A stretch of 64,000 bases of DNA from Clostridiales bacterium (GCA_004556165.1 SFIR01000003.1:1-64000), one strand, 5' to 3'; positions 16,302-25,414 are shown, counted from the stretch's first letter. Notes: generated from the letters alone by a model not told the origin. A program made the numbers and translations.

Positions 16302-16847
16302 ATGCTGATAGACAAGCTATCGACCGATAAGACCGTTGCAATCTACACGAATTCAGAAGATACGGATTTGTTTTTAGTAGGGAAAATCCTTGCCGTAACG
16401 GATGAGCTTACGGCTATTTCAATGGTGTCGCCATACGGGCGGTATGACGGAATAAGGGTACTGCGCTCTGAGCTCATTTTTGAGATCGAGGAAGAAAGCG
16501 AATACCTAAAAATGCTTCAACTGCTGTATTCGGATGCATCTTCGTCCGCAGACAGCAATATTTTCACATCAGATAGTCCGTATCTCGACCTGCTGCGCCA
16601 TGCATTGAAGGAACAAAAGGTTATTTCTGTCGAACTGCTGGAGAGCGGAAGCTATAACGCTATCGGGTTTGTCAAAGAAATTGATGACGATGTTGTGACA
16701 ATTCAGGTTGTTGACAGTTACGGCCGTGAAGACGGAATCGTTCATTTCTCCGTCAATGATATTACGGAGCTGCAATACAATTCCGAAGACGAACAAAGAA
16801 CAAATGCCTATTGGCAGCTGCGCAGGAACGGCCGGCAAACCCAATAA
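16302..16847 (+). CDS. Protein with two tandem small beta domains, unknown function
   Basis: A 181-residue protein. The two halves look like diverged copies. Residues about 9-70 read KTVAIYTNSEDTDLFLVGKI, then LTAISMVSPYGRYDGI and an LIFEIEEESEYLKMLQLLY tail. Residues about 108-170 read KVISVELLESGSYNAIGFVK, then VVTIQVVDSYGREDGI and DITELQYNSEDEQ with a similar tail. The shared core is (V/S)D/PYGR-DGI. The pattern of five strands suggests a small barrel. No catalytic motif. The ATG at 16302 has AAAGGAG upstream. Family not recognised. Confidence 0.75.
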   Translation: MLIDKLSTDKTVAIYTNSEDTDLFLVGKILAVTDELTAISMVSPYGRYDGIRVLRSELIFEIEEESEYLKMLQLLYSDASSSADSNIFTSDSPYLDLLRHALKEQKVISVELLESGSYNAIGFVKEIDDDVVTIQVVDSYGREDGIVHFSVNDITELQYNSEDEQRTNAYWQLRRNGRQTQ

Positions 16848-16927
16848 CCTCTGAGAAATACTGTATTCTTTCCGCTCGTCCGTGCTTTGCGGCTATAATA
16901 TGCAAACCATTCTATATGGAGATTTCG

Positions 16928-16956
16928 TTGACAAGCCGGGAGTTTTCTGCTATTAT
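16928..16956 (+). promoter_or_regulatory. Pyrimidine operon promoter
   Basis: TTGACA at 16928-16933, a 17-bp spacer, and TATTAT at 16951-16956, with AGGAGG at 16978-16983 before the pyrC ATG. The leader is too short for an attenuator, and no PyrR-type anti-antiterminator is seen. Confidence 0.8.
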
Positions 16957-16988
16957 TCAGAACCAGAAGCATAAATCAGGAGGAAAGC

Positions 16989-18266
16989 ATGCGTTTTGTG
17001 CTTACCGGCGGAACGGTATTCAACAGGGGAAAGCTCGCAAAAGCCGATATCTGTATCGGCGATGGCTTGATTGTCCCCTTTTCCGCTTTTGACGGCAGAT
17101 TGCCCCATAGGGTCATCAATATTTCAAATTGCATAATTGTTCCGGGTTTCGTTGATGTTCATGTTCATCTTCGAGAACCGGGATTTTTTTATAAGGAAAG
17201 CATAGCAAGCGGTACGGCCGCAGCCGCTGCGGGCGGCTATACCGATGTCTGCGCCATGCCGAATCTTTCCCCCGTGCCTGATAGCCTCAGTTCGCTCCGC
17301 GTACAGCTTGATATAATTGAAAGGACGGCTGATGTTCGGGTTCATCCCTATGGAGCAATAAGCTGCGGAGAGAGGGGCGAAAGGCTTTCTGATATGGCAG
17401 CAATGGCTCCATATGTCTGCGGCTTTTCCGATGACGGCAGGGGAGTGCAAAGCCGTGAGCTGATGATTGAGGCCATGTTGACGGCTAAAAAACTTGATAA
17501 GCCGATTTCAGCGCACTGCGAGGACGAAAGCTTACTTAAGAAGGGATGGAGCGTTCATGACGGCGGCTTTGCCAAGGCACACGGGCTTATCGGCAATCCC
17601 TCCGAAAGCGAATGGAAACAGGTCGAGCGCGATCTTGAGCTCGTGCGCGAAACGGGGTGCAGATACCATGGCTGCCATGTTTCGACAAAGGAAAGCGTGG
17701 AGCTCATCCGAAGGGCGAAGCAGGAAGGCCTGCCCGTTTCCTGCGAAACGGCGCCGCATTACCTGCTGCTGACGGATGCGGATCTTCGTGACAGCGGCAG
17801 CTTCCGCATGAATCCGCCGATAAGGTCGGCTGAGGATCGGGAGGCTCTCATAGCAGGGCTTAACGATGGCACAATAGAGGTGATTGCAACGGATCATGCG
17901 CCGCATTCGGCAGAAGAAAAATCCGGAGGCCTTGCAGGCAGCCTTAATGGCATAGTCGGCCTTGAATGTGCATTCCCCGTGCTGTATGAAGGGCTTGTGA
18001 AACCTGGTATTGTACCGCTTGAAACGGTTTTGAGTGCAATGACGGATAATCCGCGAAGGCTCTTCGGCTTAAAATCTTCCGAGATCGAAGCCGGAAATGA
18101 GGCAAACCTGACCGTAATAAGTCTTGATTCGCCGCATGTCATAGATTCAGGCCGCTTTATATCAAAGGGACATGCCACGCCGTTCGACGGGCAGAGTGTG
18201 AGCGCGGAAATATTGCTTACCGTCTGCGGCGGCAGGATAGTGTATTGTGCTGAGGGGCTGTTATGA
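16989..18266 (+). CDS. pyrC: Dihydroorotase
   Basis: A 425-residue class I dihydroorotase, which closes N-carbamoyl-aspartate to dihydroorotate, the third step of pyrimidine synthesis. The amidohydrolase metal site is visible: GFVDVHVHLREPGF (His-x-His), the GAISCGERGERL and CEDESLLKKG regions, HCHVSTKESVELI-type His, and ATDHAPHSAEEK with the catalytic Asp. Length is normal for the family. It is first in the operon, with a strong AGGAGG site, and overlaps pyrK by 4 bp. Confidence 0.95.
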   Translation: MRFVLTGGTVFNRGKLAKADICIGDGLIVPFSAFDGRLPHRVINISNCIIVPGFVDVHVHLREPGFFYKESIASGTAAAAAGGYTDVCAMPNLSPVPDSLSSLRVQLDIIERTADVRVHPYGAISCGERGERLSDMAAMAPYVCGFSDDGRGVQSRELMIEAMLTAKKLDKPISAHCEDESLLKKGWSVHDGGFAKAHGLIGNPSESEWKQVERDLELVRETGCRYHGCHVSTKESVELIRRAKQEGLPVSCETAPHYLLLTDADLRDSGSFRMNPPIRSAEDREALIAGLNDGTIEVIATDHAPHSAEEKSGGLAGSLNGIVGLECAFPVLYEGLVKPGIVPLETVLSAMTDNPRRLFGLKSSEIEAGNEANLTVISLDSPHVIDSGRFISKGHATPFDGQSVSAEILLTVCGGRIVYCAEGLL

Positions 18267-18997
18267 AAAAATCATTGTTTACTTTAGAAAAAACAGAGAA
18301 ACTTGCTGCGGATGTATTCGCGCTTTCATTTTGCGGCGATACGAGCGGAATAGTGTCGCCCGGCCGGTTCGTTGAAATTGAGCTTCCGGGCAAATTCCTC
18401 AGAAGGCCTATCTCAGTCGCAGATTGGGGCAAGGGAAGGCTCCTGCTGCTTGTAAAAGAGGTCGGAATCGGTACGAATGAGCTTGTAAACAGCCCAATCG
18501 GTACGGAATTTGATATGCTAACAGGCCTCGGAAACGGTTTCGATATTTCAAAGGCAGCCGATAATACAATCCTTGCAGGCGGAGGTATCGGCATTGCACC
18601 GCTGTACGGCCTTGCGAGGAGGCTAACACAGAACGGGATATTTCCTCGGATAGCTCTTGGCTTCCGAAGCGCCGCCGATTCATTCTATGCGGATGAATTC
18701 GGGAAGCTCGGCTGTGAGGTGCGTATAGCAACGGAAGACGGAAGCCTTGGCAGCAAGGGCTTTGTGACGAGCTTGTTTGATGCCGATAAAAGCTGCTATG
18801 TATTTGCCTGCGGTCCGCTTCCGATGCTCAAAGCCATACATTCTTTACCGTGTGTGGAGGGAGGACAGTTCAGCTTTGAAGCGCGTATGGGCTGCGGCTT
18901 CGGCGCATGCATGGGCTGTACGGTCAGGACTGCGGACGGCTGTAAACGCATCTGCAAGGATGGGCCGATTCTCTTTAAGGAGGAGATCGTATGGTAG
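18263..18997 (+). CDS. pyrK: Dihydroorotate dehydrogenase electron-transfer subunit
   Basis: A 244-residue ferredoxin-reductase-like subunit that passes electrons from PyrD to NAD+ through FAD and a [2Fe-2S] cluster. FAD-binding RRPISVADWG and NAD-binding GGGIGIAPLYGLA motifs are visible. The C-terminal cysteine cluster is MGCGFGACMGCTVRT followed by KRICKDGPIL, the four iron-sulfur ligands. It overlaps pyrC by 4 bp and pyrD by 7 bp, so the heterotetramer partners are translationally coupled. Confidence 0.96.
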   Translation: MKKSLFTLEKTEKLAADVFALSFCGDTSGIVSPGRFVEIELPGKFLRRPISVADWGKGRLLLLVKEVGIGTNELVNSPIGTEFDMLTGLGNGFDISKAADNTILAGGGIGIAPLYGLARRLTQNGIFPRIALGFRSAADSFYADEFGKLGCEVRIATEDGSLGSKGFVTSLFDADKSCYVFACGPLPMLKAIHSLPCVEGGQFSFEARMGCGFGACMGCTVRTADGCKRICKDGPILFKEEIVW

Positions 18998-19902
18998 ATT
19001 TAAGCGTTCAGCTTTCAGGAGTCGAGCTCAAAAATCCGATAATACCTGCTTCCGGAACATTCGGCTACGGCCGAGAATTTGCGGAACTATATGACCTGAA
19101 TATACTCGGCAGCTTTTCATGGAAGGGAACCACGAGGGAAGCTCGTATAGGGAATCCGCTGCCACGCATTGCCGAAACTCCTTCGGGCATGCTCAATGCA
19201 GTAGGGCTTCAGAATCCTGGAATTGATGCTGTCATCCGTGATGAAGTACCGAATATTGCAAAGCTGTTTGACGGCCCGATAATTGCCAATATAGGCGGAT
19301 TTTCAGTTGAGGAGTATGCCGAAAACTGTGCTAAGCTCAATGATATAGAACAGGTCAAAATACTTGAAATCAATATTTCCTGCCCGAATGTGCATGCAGG
19401 AGGAAAGAATTTCGGCTGCGATCCTTCTGCCGCTGCGGAAGTCACGAGAGCGGTCAAAGCCGTAACGAAAAAGCCCGTATTCATGAAGCTCACGCCGAAT
19501 GTTTCGGATATTGCGGAGATCGCACTTGCCTGTGCGGAGGCAGGAGCCGACGGCATATGCCTTATAAATACGCTGCTCGGAATGCGCATTGATCTTCGCA
19601 CAAGAAGGCCCGTGCTTGCGAATCGCACCGGCGGATTGTCCGGTCCTGCGGTATTTCCTGTCGCGCTTCGCATGGTTTACGATGTTTTTGAAAAAGTGAA
19701 GCTGCCGATAATCGGCTGCGGAGGCGTCGCAAGCGCAGAGGATGCCGTGGAGATGATGCTTGCAGGTGCGGCTGCTGTGGAAGTCGGAGCGGCTAACCTA
19801 AAGAACCCATATGCATGCAGGGACATAATTGCGGAGCTACCTGCTGTATGCGCAAAATACGGAATCAGTGATATTAAAGATATAATCGGCAAAGCGCACT
19901 GA
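18991..19902 (+). CDS. pyrD: Dihydroorotate dehydrogenase, class 1B catalytic subunit
   Basis: A 303-residue FMN barrel enzyme that oxidises dihydroorotate to orotate and pairs with PyrK. Family motifs: NPIIPASGTFGYG at the N-terminus, the substrate and FMN loop EINISCPNVHAGGKNFGCDP, LTPNVSDIAEIA, the NTLLGMRIDL segment, and GCGGVASAEDAVEMMLAGA for phosphate binding. The presence of pyrK next door makes it the NAD-dependent 1B type, as is usual in anaerobic Firmicutes. Confidence 0.96.
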   Translation: MVDLSVQLSGVELKNPIIPASGTFGYGREFAELYDLNILGSFSWKGTTREARIGNPLPRIAETPSGMLNAVGLQNPGIDAVIRDEVPNIAKLFDGPIIANIGGFSVEEYAENCAKLNDIEQVKILEINISCPNVHAGGKNFGCDPSAAAEVTRAVKAVTKKPVFMKLTPNVSDIAEIALACAEAGADGICLINTLLGMRIDLRTRRPVLANRTGGLSGPAVFPVALRMVYDVFEKVKLPIIGCGGVASAEDAVEMMLAGAAAVEVGAANLKNPYACRDIIAELPAVCAKYGISDIKDIIGKAH

Positions 19903-19916
19903 GAAAGGAAGAAAGA

Positions 19917-20627
19917 ATGAAAAATACTGAAAGAGATGCAATTATTGCGTTGGATTTCCCGAACAGGGAGCAGACGCTTGAATTCCTCGATCTTTTTTCG
20001 GAAGAAAAAAAGCCGTTTGTGAAGATAGGAATGGAGCTTTTCTATGCATCGGGGCCCGATATGGTTCGTGAGATAAAAGCCCGTGGTCATAGGATATTTC
20101 TTGATTTGAAGCTCCATGACATACCCAACACGGTCAAGCGAACCATGGCGGTGCTTTCGGGGCTTGATATAGATATGGTGAATCTGCACGCCTCGGGGGG
20201 AAGCGAAATGATGAAAGCTGCCCTCGAAGGACTGACGCGTCCGGATGGAACAAGGCCGCTGCTGATTGCGGTAACGCAGCTCACATCAACTGATGAAAGG
20301 ATGCTGCATGATGAACTTCTGATAGAAGCCTCTATGAACCGGACTGTAATGCGCTATGCGCAGAATGCCGCATCCTGCGGACTTGATGGCGTTGTATGCT
20401 CGCCGCTTGAAGCAGCAAGCATCAAAGAGGAATGCGGAAATGATTTCATAACGGTGACGCCCGGTATTCGTTTTGCCGATTCCGATGCAGGGGATCAGAA
20501 GCGCATTATGACCCCGGCAGATGCAGGAAAGGCAGGCTGCGACTATATCGTAATGGGAAGGCCGATAACAAAGGCCTCCGACCCTGTCGGCGCATACCGC
20601 CGTGCAATGCATGATTTCTTAGGCTGA
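19917..20627 (+). CDS. pyrF: Orotidine 5'-phosphate decarboxylase
   Basis: A 236-residue barrel enzyme that decarboxylates OMP to UMP, the last step of the pathway. IIALDFPNREQTLEFLD gives the first Asp. The catalytic signature is FLDLKLHDIPNTVKRTM (Asp-Lys-x-x-Asp). TPGIRFADSDAGDQKRIMTP and YIVMGRPITKASDP form the phosphate site. GAAAGGAAG precedes the ATG. It belongs to the B. subtilis-like short form. Confidence 0.96.
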   Translation: MKNTERDAIIALDFPNREQTLEFLDLFSEEKKPFVKIGMELFYASGPDMVREIKARGHRIFLDLKLHDIPNTVKRTMAVLSGLDIDMVNLHASGGSEMMKAALEGLTRPDGTRPLLIAVTQLTSTDERMLHDELLIEASMNRTVMRYAQNAASCGLDGVVCSPLEAASIKEECGNDFITVTPGIRFADSDAGDQKRIMTPADAGKAGCDYIVMGRPITKASDPVGAYRRAMHDFLG

Positions 20628-20654
20628 AAATCACATAGTAAGGAGAAAAACAAA

Positions 20655-21290
20655 GTGGACATCAAAAAAACCATTGCGCATGACCTCTTATCAATAGGCG
20701 CGGTATTCCTTCGTCCCGATGAACCCTTTATCTGGGCGAGCGGAATTAAGAGCCCTGTTTACTGCGATAACAGGCTGACGCTCACGGCGCCCGAGGTGCG
20801 CGATCATGTCGAAAACGGACTTGCAGAGCTTATCCGTGAAAAGTACCCCGATGTCGAAGTACTGATGGGTACGAGTACTGCCGGCATTGCTCATGCGGCG
20901 ATTGTCGGGCATATCATGGGACTCCCGATGGGGTATGTGCGCTCGGGCAGCAAGGATCACGGCAGGCAGAACCGTATAGAGGGTAAGCTTGAACCCGGTC
21001 AAAGGGTTGTGGTCGTTGAGGATCTTATTTCGACGGCAGGAAGCAGCATCGAAACGGTGTCCGCACTGCGTGAAGCAGGTGCTGAAGTGCTCGGAATCGT
21101 TTCCATCTTCACATACGGACTGAAAAAGGGTGTTGACAGGCTTTCGGAAGCAAATGTCACAAATTACAGCCTATCCGATTTTGAAACCGTATGCGAAGTC
21201 GCTGCCGAAGAAGGCAGGATCAAACCCATGGATATTGCAAGATTGAAAAAATTTATTGCCGACCCCGGCGACGAAAGCTGGATCGGCTGA
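20655..21290 (+). CDS. pyrE: Orotate phosphoribosyltransferase
   Basis: A 211-residue type I phosphoribosyltransferase that joins orotate and PRPP to give OMP. The PRPP-binding motif is VVVVEDLISTAGSSIETV with the acidic pair. FIWASGIKSPVYCDNR is the N-terminal orotate loop, and RSGSKDHGRQNRIEG is the flexible catalytic loop. It starts with GTG-proximal AAGGAGAAAAACAAAG and a GTG codon at 20655. It lies between pyrF and pyrB with short gaps. Confidence 0.95.
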   Translation: MDIKKTIAHDLLSIGAVFLRPDEPFIWASGIKSPVYCDNRLTLTAPEVRDHVENGLAELIREKYPDVEVLMGTSTAGIAHAAIVGHIMGLPMGYVRSGSKDHGRQNRIEGKLEPGQRVVVVEDLISTAGSSIETVSALREAGAEVLGIVSIFTYGLKKGVDRLSEANVTNYSLSDFETVCEVAAEEGRIKPMDIARLKKFIADPGDESWIG

Positions 21291-21303
21291 ACGGAGATAA
21301 AAT

Positions 21304-22227
21304 ATGCCACGAAATCTTTTAGACATTACCGATCTTACGGTAGAAGAGCTTGATGAACTCATCCGCGTTGCCGAGGATATCATTGATAATCCCGAAAAGT
21401 ACCAAGATGCATGTGCGCACAAGCAGCTTGCAACGCTTTTCTTCGAGCCGTCCACACGCACAAGGTTGAGCTTTGAATCCGCAATGCTCGGCCTCGGCGG
21501 AAGCGTACTGGGGTTTTCATCCGCAAGCTCCAGCTCCACCGCGAAGGGGGAAACAGTCGGCGACACAATCCACACCGTCAGCTGTTATGCGGATATCATC
21601 GCAATGCGTCACCCCAAGGAGGGTGCTCCGTTTGCGGCAGCACAGGTTGCTGAGGTTCCAATCATAAATGCCGGTGACGGCGGTCATAATCATCCGACCC
21701 AGACGCTCACCGATCTGCTGACCATCCACCGCGAAAAGGGCAGGCTTAATAACTTCACCATCGGTTTCTGCGGCGACCTCAAGTTCGGAAGGACGGTGCA
21801 TTCCCTTATTAACGCGCTCAGCAGATATGAGAACATCAACTATGTGCTCATCTCGCCGACGGAGCTGAAGCTTCCGCGCTATGTTAAGGAAGAGGCACTG
21901 AAAAAACGCAATATTCCGTACACTCAGACGACAGATCTTGAAAGCGTCATTCCGGATCTCGATATCCTTTACATGACTCGCGTTCAGCGCGAACGCTTTT
22001 TCAATGAGGAGGATTACCTCAGGCTCAAGGATAGCTACATCCTGACGCCCGAGAAGCTTGAAAAAGCCAAAGAGGACCTCATTATTCTGCATCCCTTGCC
22101 GAGGGTAAACGAGATTTCGGTTGCCGTGGATAAGGATCCACGCGCTGCCTATTGGAGGCAGGTCAAAAACGGCAAATTCATCCGCATGGCGCTCATACTA
22201 AAGCTTTTGGGCATTGAAGTAAAGTAA
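21304..22227 (+). CDS. pyrB: Aspartate carbamoyltransferase catalytic subunit
   Basis: A 307-residue catalytic chain that makes N-carbamoyl-aspartate. Carbamoyl-phosphate binding FFEPSTRTRLSFESAM and the SSTAKGETVGDTI lysine loop are present, as is HPTQTLTDLLTI. The C-terminal LHPLPRVNEISVAVDKDPRAAYW with the 240s-loop is complete. Immediately followed by pyrI, indicating an allosteric class B enzyme as in enterobacteria rather than the Bacillus pattern without PyrI. Confidence 0.97.
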   Translation: MPRNLLDITDLTVEELDELIRVAEDIIDNPEKYQDACAHKQLATLFFEPSTRTRLSFESAMLGLGGSVLGFSSASSSSTAKGETVGDTIHTVSCYADIIAMRHPKEGAPFAAAQVAEVPIINAGDGGHNHPTQTLTDLLTIHREKGRLNNFTIGFCGDLKFGRTVHSLINALSRYENINYVLISPTELKLPRYVKEEALKKRNIPYTQTTDLESVIPDLDILYMTRVQRERFFNEEDYLRLKDSYILTPEKLEKAKEDLIILHPLPRVNEISVAVDKDPRAAYWRQVKNGKFIRMALILKLLGIEVK

Positions 22228-22245
22228 AATACAGGGAGAAATGAA

Positions 22246-22671
22246 ATGAATATCGACAGCATTCATAACGGCGTTGTTTTGGACCATATACAGGCAGGAA
22301 AGAGCATGGAGATTTATAAATACCTGCATCTCGATGAGCTTGACTGCTCGGTCGCGATAATCAAGAATGTTCGCAGCGGACGAATGGGGAAGAAGGATAT
22401 AATTAAGATAGACTCTCCCATGGAGGTTGACCTGAACGTGCTGGGCTATATAGACCCAAATATCACTGTTAATATCATTCGAGACGGCGTATGCATCGAG
22501 AAAAAGCATCTTGAGCTTCCGGAAAAGCTCATCAATATAATCCATTGCAACAATCCTCGCTGCATCACCATGGCGGAGAGCCAGCTCGATGCTATCTTCG
22601 TGCTCTCAAACCCTGAAAAGCATACCTATCGCTGCGCGTATTGCGATACGGCAAGCGATAAGAAATTCTGA
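22246..22671 (+). CDS. pyrI: Aspartate carbamoyltransferase regulatory subunit
   Basis: A 141-residue nucleotide-binding regulatory chain. The N-terminal allosteric domain begins NGVVLDHIQAGKSMEIYKYL. The C-terminal zinc domain has the four cysteines in CNNPRC and YRCAYCDT that hold the subunit on PyrB. It gives feedback control by CTP and UTP. It is last in the operon, 18 bp after pyrB, and a terminator follows at 22701. Confidence 0.96.
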   Translation: MNIDSIHNGVVLDHIQAGKSMEIYKYLHLDELDCSVAIIKNVRSGRMGKKDIIKIDSPMEVDLNVLGYIDPNITVNIIRDGVCIEKKHLELPEKLINIIHCNNPRCITMAESQLDAIFVLSNPEKHTYRCAYCDTASDKKF

Positions 22672-22700
22672 TTTCAGGCGGACAGCATACGAAGAAAATG

Positions 22701-22740
22701 AACGGAGCTTTAAAGCAAATCGCTTTAGGCTCCGTTTTCG
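22701..22740 (+). terminator. Pyrimidine operon terminator
   Basis: Arms AACGGAGC (22701-22708) and GCTCCGTT, with an inner AAAGC/GCTTT stem and a TTTTCGTT tail. Confidence 0.88.
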
Positions 22741-22782
22741 TTCATAGGTTGTGTAAATATGTAAGTCCGAATCCGGCCTGCT

Positions 22783-23034
22783 TCAGCCCTGAAGTCCGTT
22801 TTCCTGACGCTCCATATTCTCCACGACAATATCATAAATATCACCGAGAGAAGAACAGTATTCGAGCAGCTGCCAAGGCTCGTTGGTATGGAAATGCACC
22901 TTAATGAGCTCATCATCACCAACCGCAAGAAGGCAGTCACCCTTTAGGTGGGAAGTGATATAGTCATTGATTGCATCTTCGTCAAGGTCATGACCTTCTA
23001 TGAGAAGCTGAGTATCGAATTTGAATTCAAGCAT
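22783..23034 (-). CDS. Small stand-alone DAK-like domain protein
   Basis: An 83-residue protein starting MLEFKFDTQLLIEGHDLDE at 23034 behind AAAAGGAGG. The sequence GDCLLAVGDDELIKVHFHTNEPWQLLEYCSSLGDIYDIVVENMERQ closely resembles the C-terminal domain of FakA/YloV-type fatty acid or dihydroxyacetone kinase-like proteins, which contacts FakB/DegV partners. Here the kinase domain is absent. The domain is complete at its edges, so this looks like a naturally short gene, not a truncation. Convergent with the pyr operon; the next gene upstream (23051) is 16 bp away. Confidence 0.75.
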   Translation of the reverse strand: MLEFKFDTQLLIEGHDLDEDAINDYITSHLKGDCLLAVGDDELIKVHFHTNEPWQLLEYCSSLGDIYDIVVENMERQENGLQG

Positions 23035-23050
23035 GTTTTTTTTCCTCCTT

Positions 23051-23446
23051 TTAGGTACGCTTTTGAAACTGGGTTCCGCAGCTGCTGCAGGTGACGCGGA
23101 TTTTTCCCTTGCCACGCGGAGCGCGGAGCTTCTGCTTGCAGTTAGGACAGCGGAAATACTTATACGCAGCATGCTTTTTGGCATCGTTCTTGCTGCGGTT
23201 AAACAGCTTTTGAAAGAAGCTTTTGATGCTTCCGAGGATGATTTCGTAGCCTCTCAGCTCGCTCGTCCTCTTATTCACATTTGTGGACAGAATCCTGAAC
23301 AGCGTGCAGGCTGCAATGATCGCGGAAGCGGAACAAAGTATCAGCCCGGCCACCTGCCCGAAGAACAGCAGAGCAAAGATATCAAGGATGACCGCAAAAA
23401 ACAGCATATCCCTTGAGAGCCTGTCAAAACCGTAACTATTTTTCAT
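23051..23446 (-). CDS. Zinc-ribbon membrane protein
   Basis: A 131-residue protein. Two adjacent hydrophobic segments at about residues 14-46 (MLFFAVILDIFALLFFGQVAG) form a hairpin in the membrane. A basic linker follows (RSKNDAKKHAAYKYF), then a C-terminal zinc ribbon CPNCKQ...CSSCGTQF. The C-terminal module is likely cytoplasmic. Function unknown; such proteins are common in clostridia next to metabolic genes. Same strand as the DAK-like gene downstream and the glycosidase upstream (12-bp gap), so probably cotranscribed. Confidence 0.85.
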   Translation of the reverse strand: MKNSYGFDRLSRDMLFFAVILDIFALLFFGQVAGLILCSASAIIAACTLFRILSTNVNKRTSELRGYEIILGSIKSFFQKLFNRSKNDAKKHAAYKYFRCPNCKQKLRAPRGKGKIRVTCSSCGTQFQKRT

Positions 23447-23458
23447 CGCAACCTCCGT

Positions 23459-25405
23459 TTATTTTATCAGAATAATTGCCGAAAGGGAAGAAAGAATGAA
23501 TCTCAGCGTACCTCCGGACGAGCAATACCGTTCACCGGTCAGCGCATCGGTATAGGCTTGTGCGAACCTGACGTCGGGTGCGAGCTTGCCCTCACGAAAA
23601 TCGGTTTCGCGAATCGCAATGCTAATATCGCTTTCGGAGCGATTGACGATCGTGAGCGAACTGCTGCCGCAGCTGCTGCGATAGACAGCAATAACATCGG
23701 CATTTACCGCAAGGAAGCATGCTCCTCCATCCGTAAGCACTCTGTTTTCGGTCCGTATCTCGCCGAGCCTGCGGTAATGAGCAAGCAGCTCTTTATCCTC
23801 ATGCCCCCATGGGTAGGTGCTTCTGTTGAAGGGATCGGAAAGCCCGGTCACTCCTGCTTCGTCCCCGTAGTAGAGACAGGGCGGCTGGGGCATGGAATAG
23901 GCGAGAGAGGAAGCAAGGCGCAGCCGCTTTTTGCCGAGAGCGAGCGCTTCATCCGAAAGTACAAACTTCGCCTGCTCTTCGCGGCTCAGCGTACCCTTTT
24001 GAGGAGCGCCGGAGAGCACCGAAAGCACACGGATGGCATCGTGGGAATCAAACAGATTCATGCATGCGCGATAGAATGGTTCGGGATAGCGCTCCTGCTG
24101 CGAGGCGAGCATATCCTGAAGCATGAAGGCGTCACATCTGTATGTCAGAAAATCGCAAACCGCATCGCCGAAGGGATAGTTCATCACGGAATCAAGCTCG
24201 TGGCCGTAGACATATTCTCTAAGACCCTTTTCCCAGGTCTTGTTCGATGCATCCTCCCAGACCTCGCCCAAAAGCAGTATATCGGGGGAGATGGCCTTGA
24301 GCTCTTTCCGGATTATCTTAATAAAATCATCCGGCAGCTCATCCGCAACATCGAGCCTCCATGCGCCTGCACCGAGAGAAGTCCATTTGCGGAGAACGGT
24401 CTTAATGAATTCAACATAGCTCGGCGTCAGCTCATTGACCTCGGGAAGCGTGGTAAAATTCCACCAGCAGCGGTAATCATCCGGGAATGAGCGGAAATCG
24501 TACCATTCATAATATGGCGATGCCTTGCTCTGATATGCCCCCAAAGCCTTGTACCGGCCGTATTTATTGAAATACAGGCTATCATCGCCAGTATGCGAAA
24601 ATACTCCGTCAAGCATGATACGGATGCCGTATTTATTTGCCTCTTCCGTTAAGCACCAAAAATCATAGTCCGTGCCGAGTATCGGGTCAATGGACAGATA
24701 ATCCGAAGTGTTATATCTGTGGTTGCTCACCGCTTCAAAAATGGGGTTAAGATAGATAGTTCCGACATGGAGCGAAGCAAGATAGGGCAGCGCTTCGGTT
24801 ATTCCGCGAAGGTCTCCGCCGAAATAATCATTGGGAGTATAGTATTCTTCATCCTGCTCCGCCTTGTATTTCGGCTGCTCATCCCAATTATCATGGAAGG
24901 AAACGGCTCTTCCAATATCGGTATGGTATTTGCTTCTTTCGGCTGAGGTGTTTCCGTCCCTATCGGGAGAACCCTTTCGGAAACGGTCGGGGAAGATTTG
25001 ATACACGATGGACGAACGGAACCACTCGGGGGTCTCGAAGCTTCCGTCATAGCAGGTTATCTGATAATCCTCGGGCGGAGTTCTCTGAAGCTTTCCCTCA
25101 CCTGAACGCGCACCGTAATACAGCCTGCCTTCATCCGTATCAATGATGAAATAATACCACATAAGCTGCGGCTTTTCAGGCGCAGAAAAACTGAATATAA
25201 ATGTTACTCCGTCCGTCGAAACATAGCGCGAGCCGGAAATCATTTCCTCACGTCCGCTGTGCCAAAGGCGAAGAAGAACACGGGCCTTTTCCGCCTTCGG
25301 ACCTCGGAGAAGTATGGAAACTGCCGCCTCTTCAAGGCAGCGCAATGCACCCTGCGGACGGCGGCAGCTTAGTATTCTCGAATTATGATATGCAATGATG
25401 CTCAT
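23459..25405 (-). CDS. GH13 alpha-glycosidase (neopullulanase/cyclomaltodextrinase type)
   Basis: A 648-residue cytoplasmic glycoside hydrolase family 13 enzyme, with no signal peptide. The N-terminal about 130 residues form a beta domain as in the neopullulanase subfamily. The barrel holds IVYQIFPDRFRKG, LNPIFEAVSNHRYNTSDY, the region I MLDGVFSHTG, the nucleophile GAWRLDVADEL, the acid/base LLLGEVWED, and the third acid FDSHDAIR. It should cleave maltodextrins or cyclodextrins. A C-terminal beta domain follows. The start has only a weak ribosome site. It is 9 bp after ychF, so possibly coupled. Confidence 0.92.
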   Translation of the reverse strand: MSIIAYHNSRILSCRRPQGALRCLEEAAVSILLRGPKAEKARVLLRLWHSGREEMISGSRYVSTDGVTFIFSFSAPEKPQLMWYYFIIDTDEGRLYYGARSGEGKLQRTPPEDYQITCYDGSFETPEWFRSSIVYQIFPDRFRKGSPDRDGNTSAERSKYHTDIGRAVSFHDNWDEQPKYKAEQDEEYYTPNDYFGGDLRGITEALPYLASLHVGTIYLNPIFEAVSNHRYNTSDYLSIDPILGTDYDFWCLTEEANKYGIRIMLDGVFSHTGDDSLYFNKYGRYKALGAYQSKASPYYEWYDFRSFPDDYRCWWNFTTLPEVNELTPSYVEFIKTVLRKWTSLGAGAWRLDVADELPDDFIKIIRKELKAISPDILLLGEVWEDASNKTWEKGLREYVYGHELDSVMNYPFGDAVCDFLTYRCDAFMLQDMLASQQERYPEPFYRACMNLFDSHDAIRVLSVLSGAPQKGTLSREEQAKFVLSDEALALGKKRLRLASSLAYSMPQPPCLYYGDEAGVTGLSDPFNRSTYPWGHEDKELLAHYRRLGEIRTENRVLTDGGACFLAVNADVIAVYRSSCGSSSLTIVNRSESDISIAIRETDFREGKLAPDVRFAQAYTDALTGERYCSSGGTLRFILSSLSAIILIK

Positions 25406-25414
25406 ATCCCGGTT

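Noticed and set aside
16848..16988. PyrR-type attenuator upstream of pyrC
   Set aside because: The leader between promoter and ATG is only about 30 nt, with no antiterminator/terminator pair and no PyrR box.
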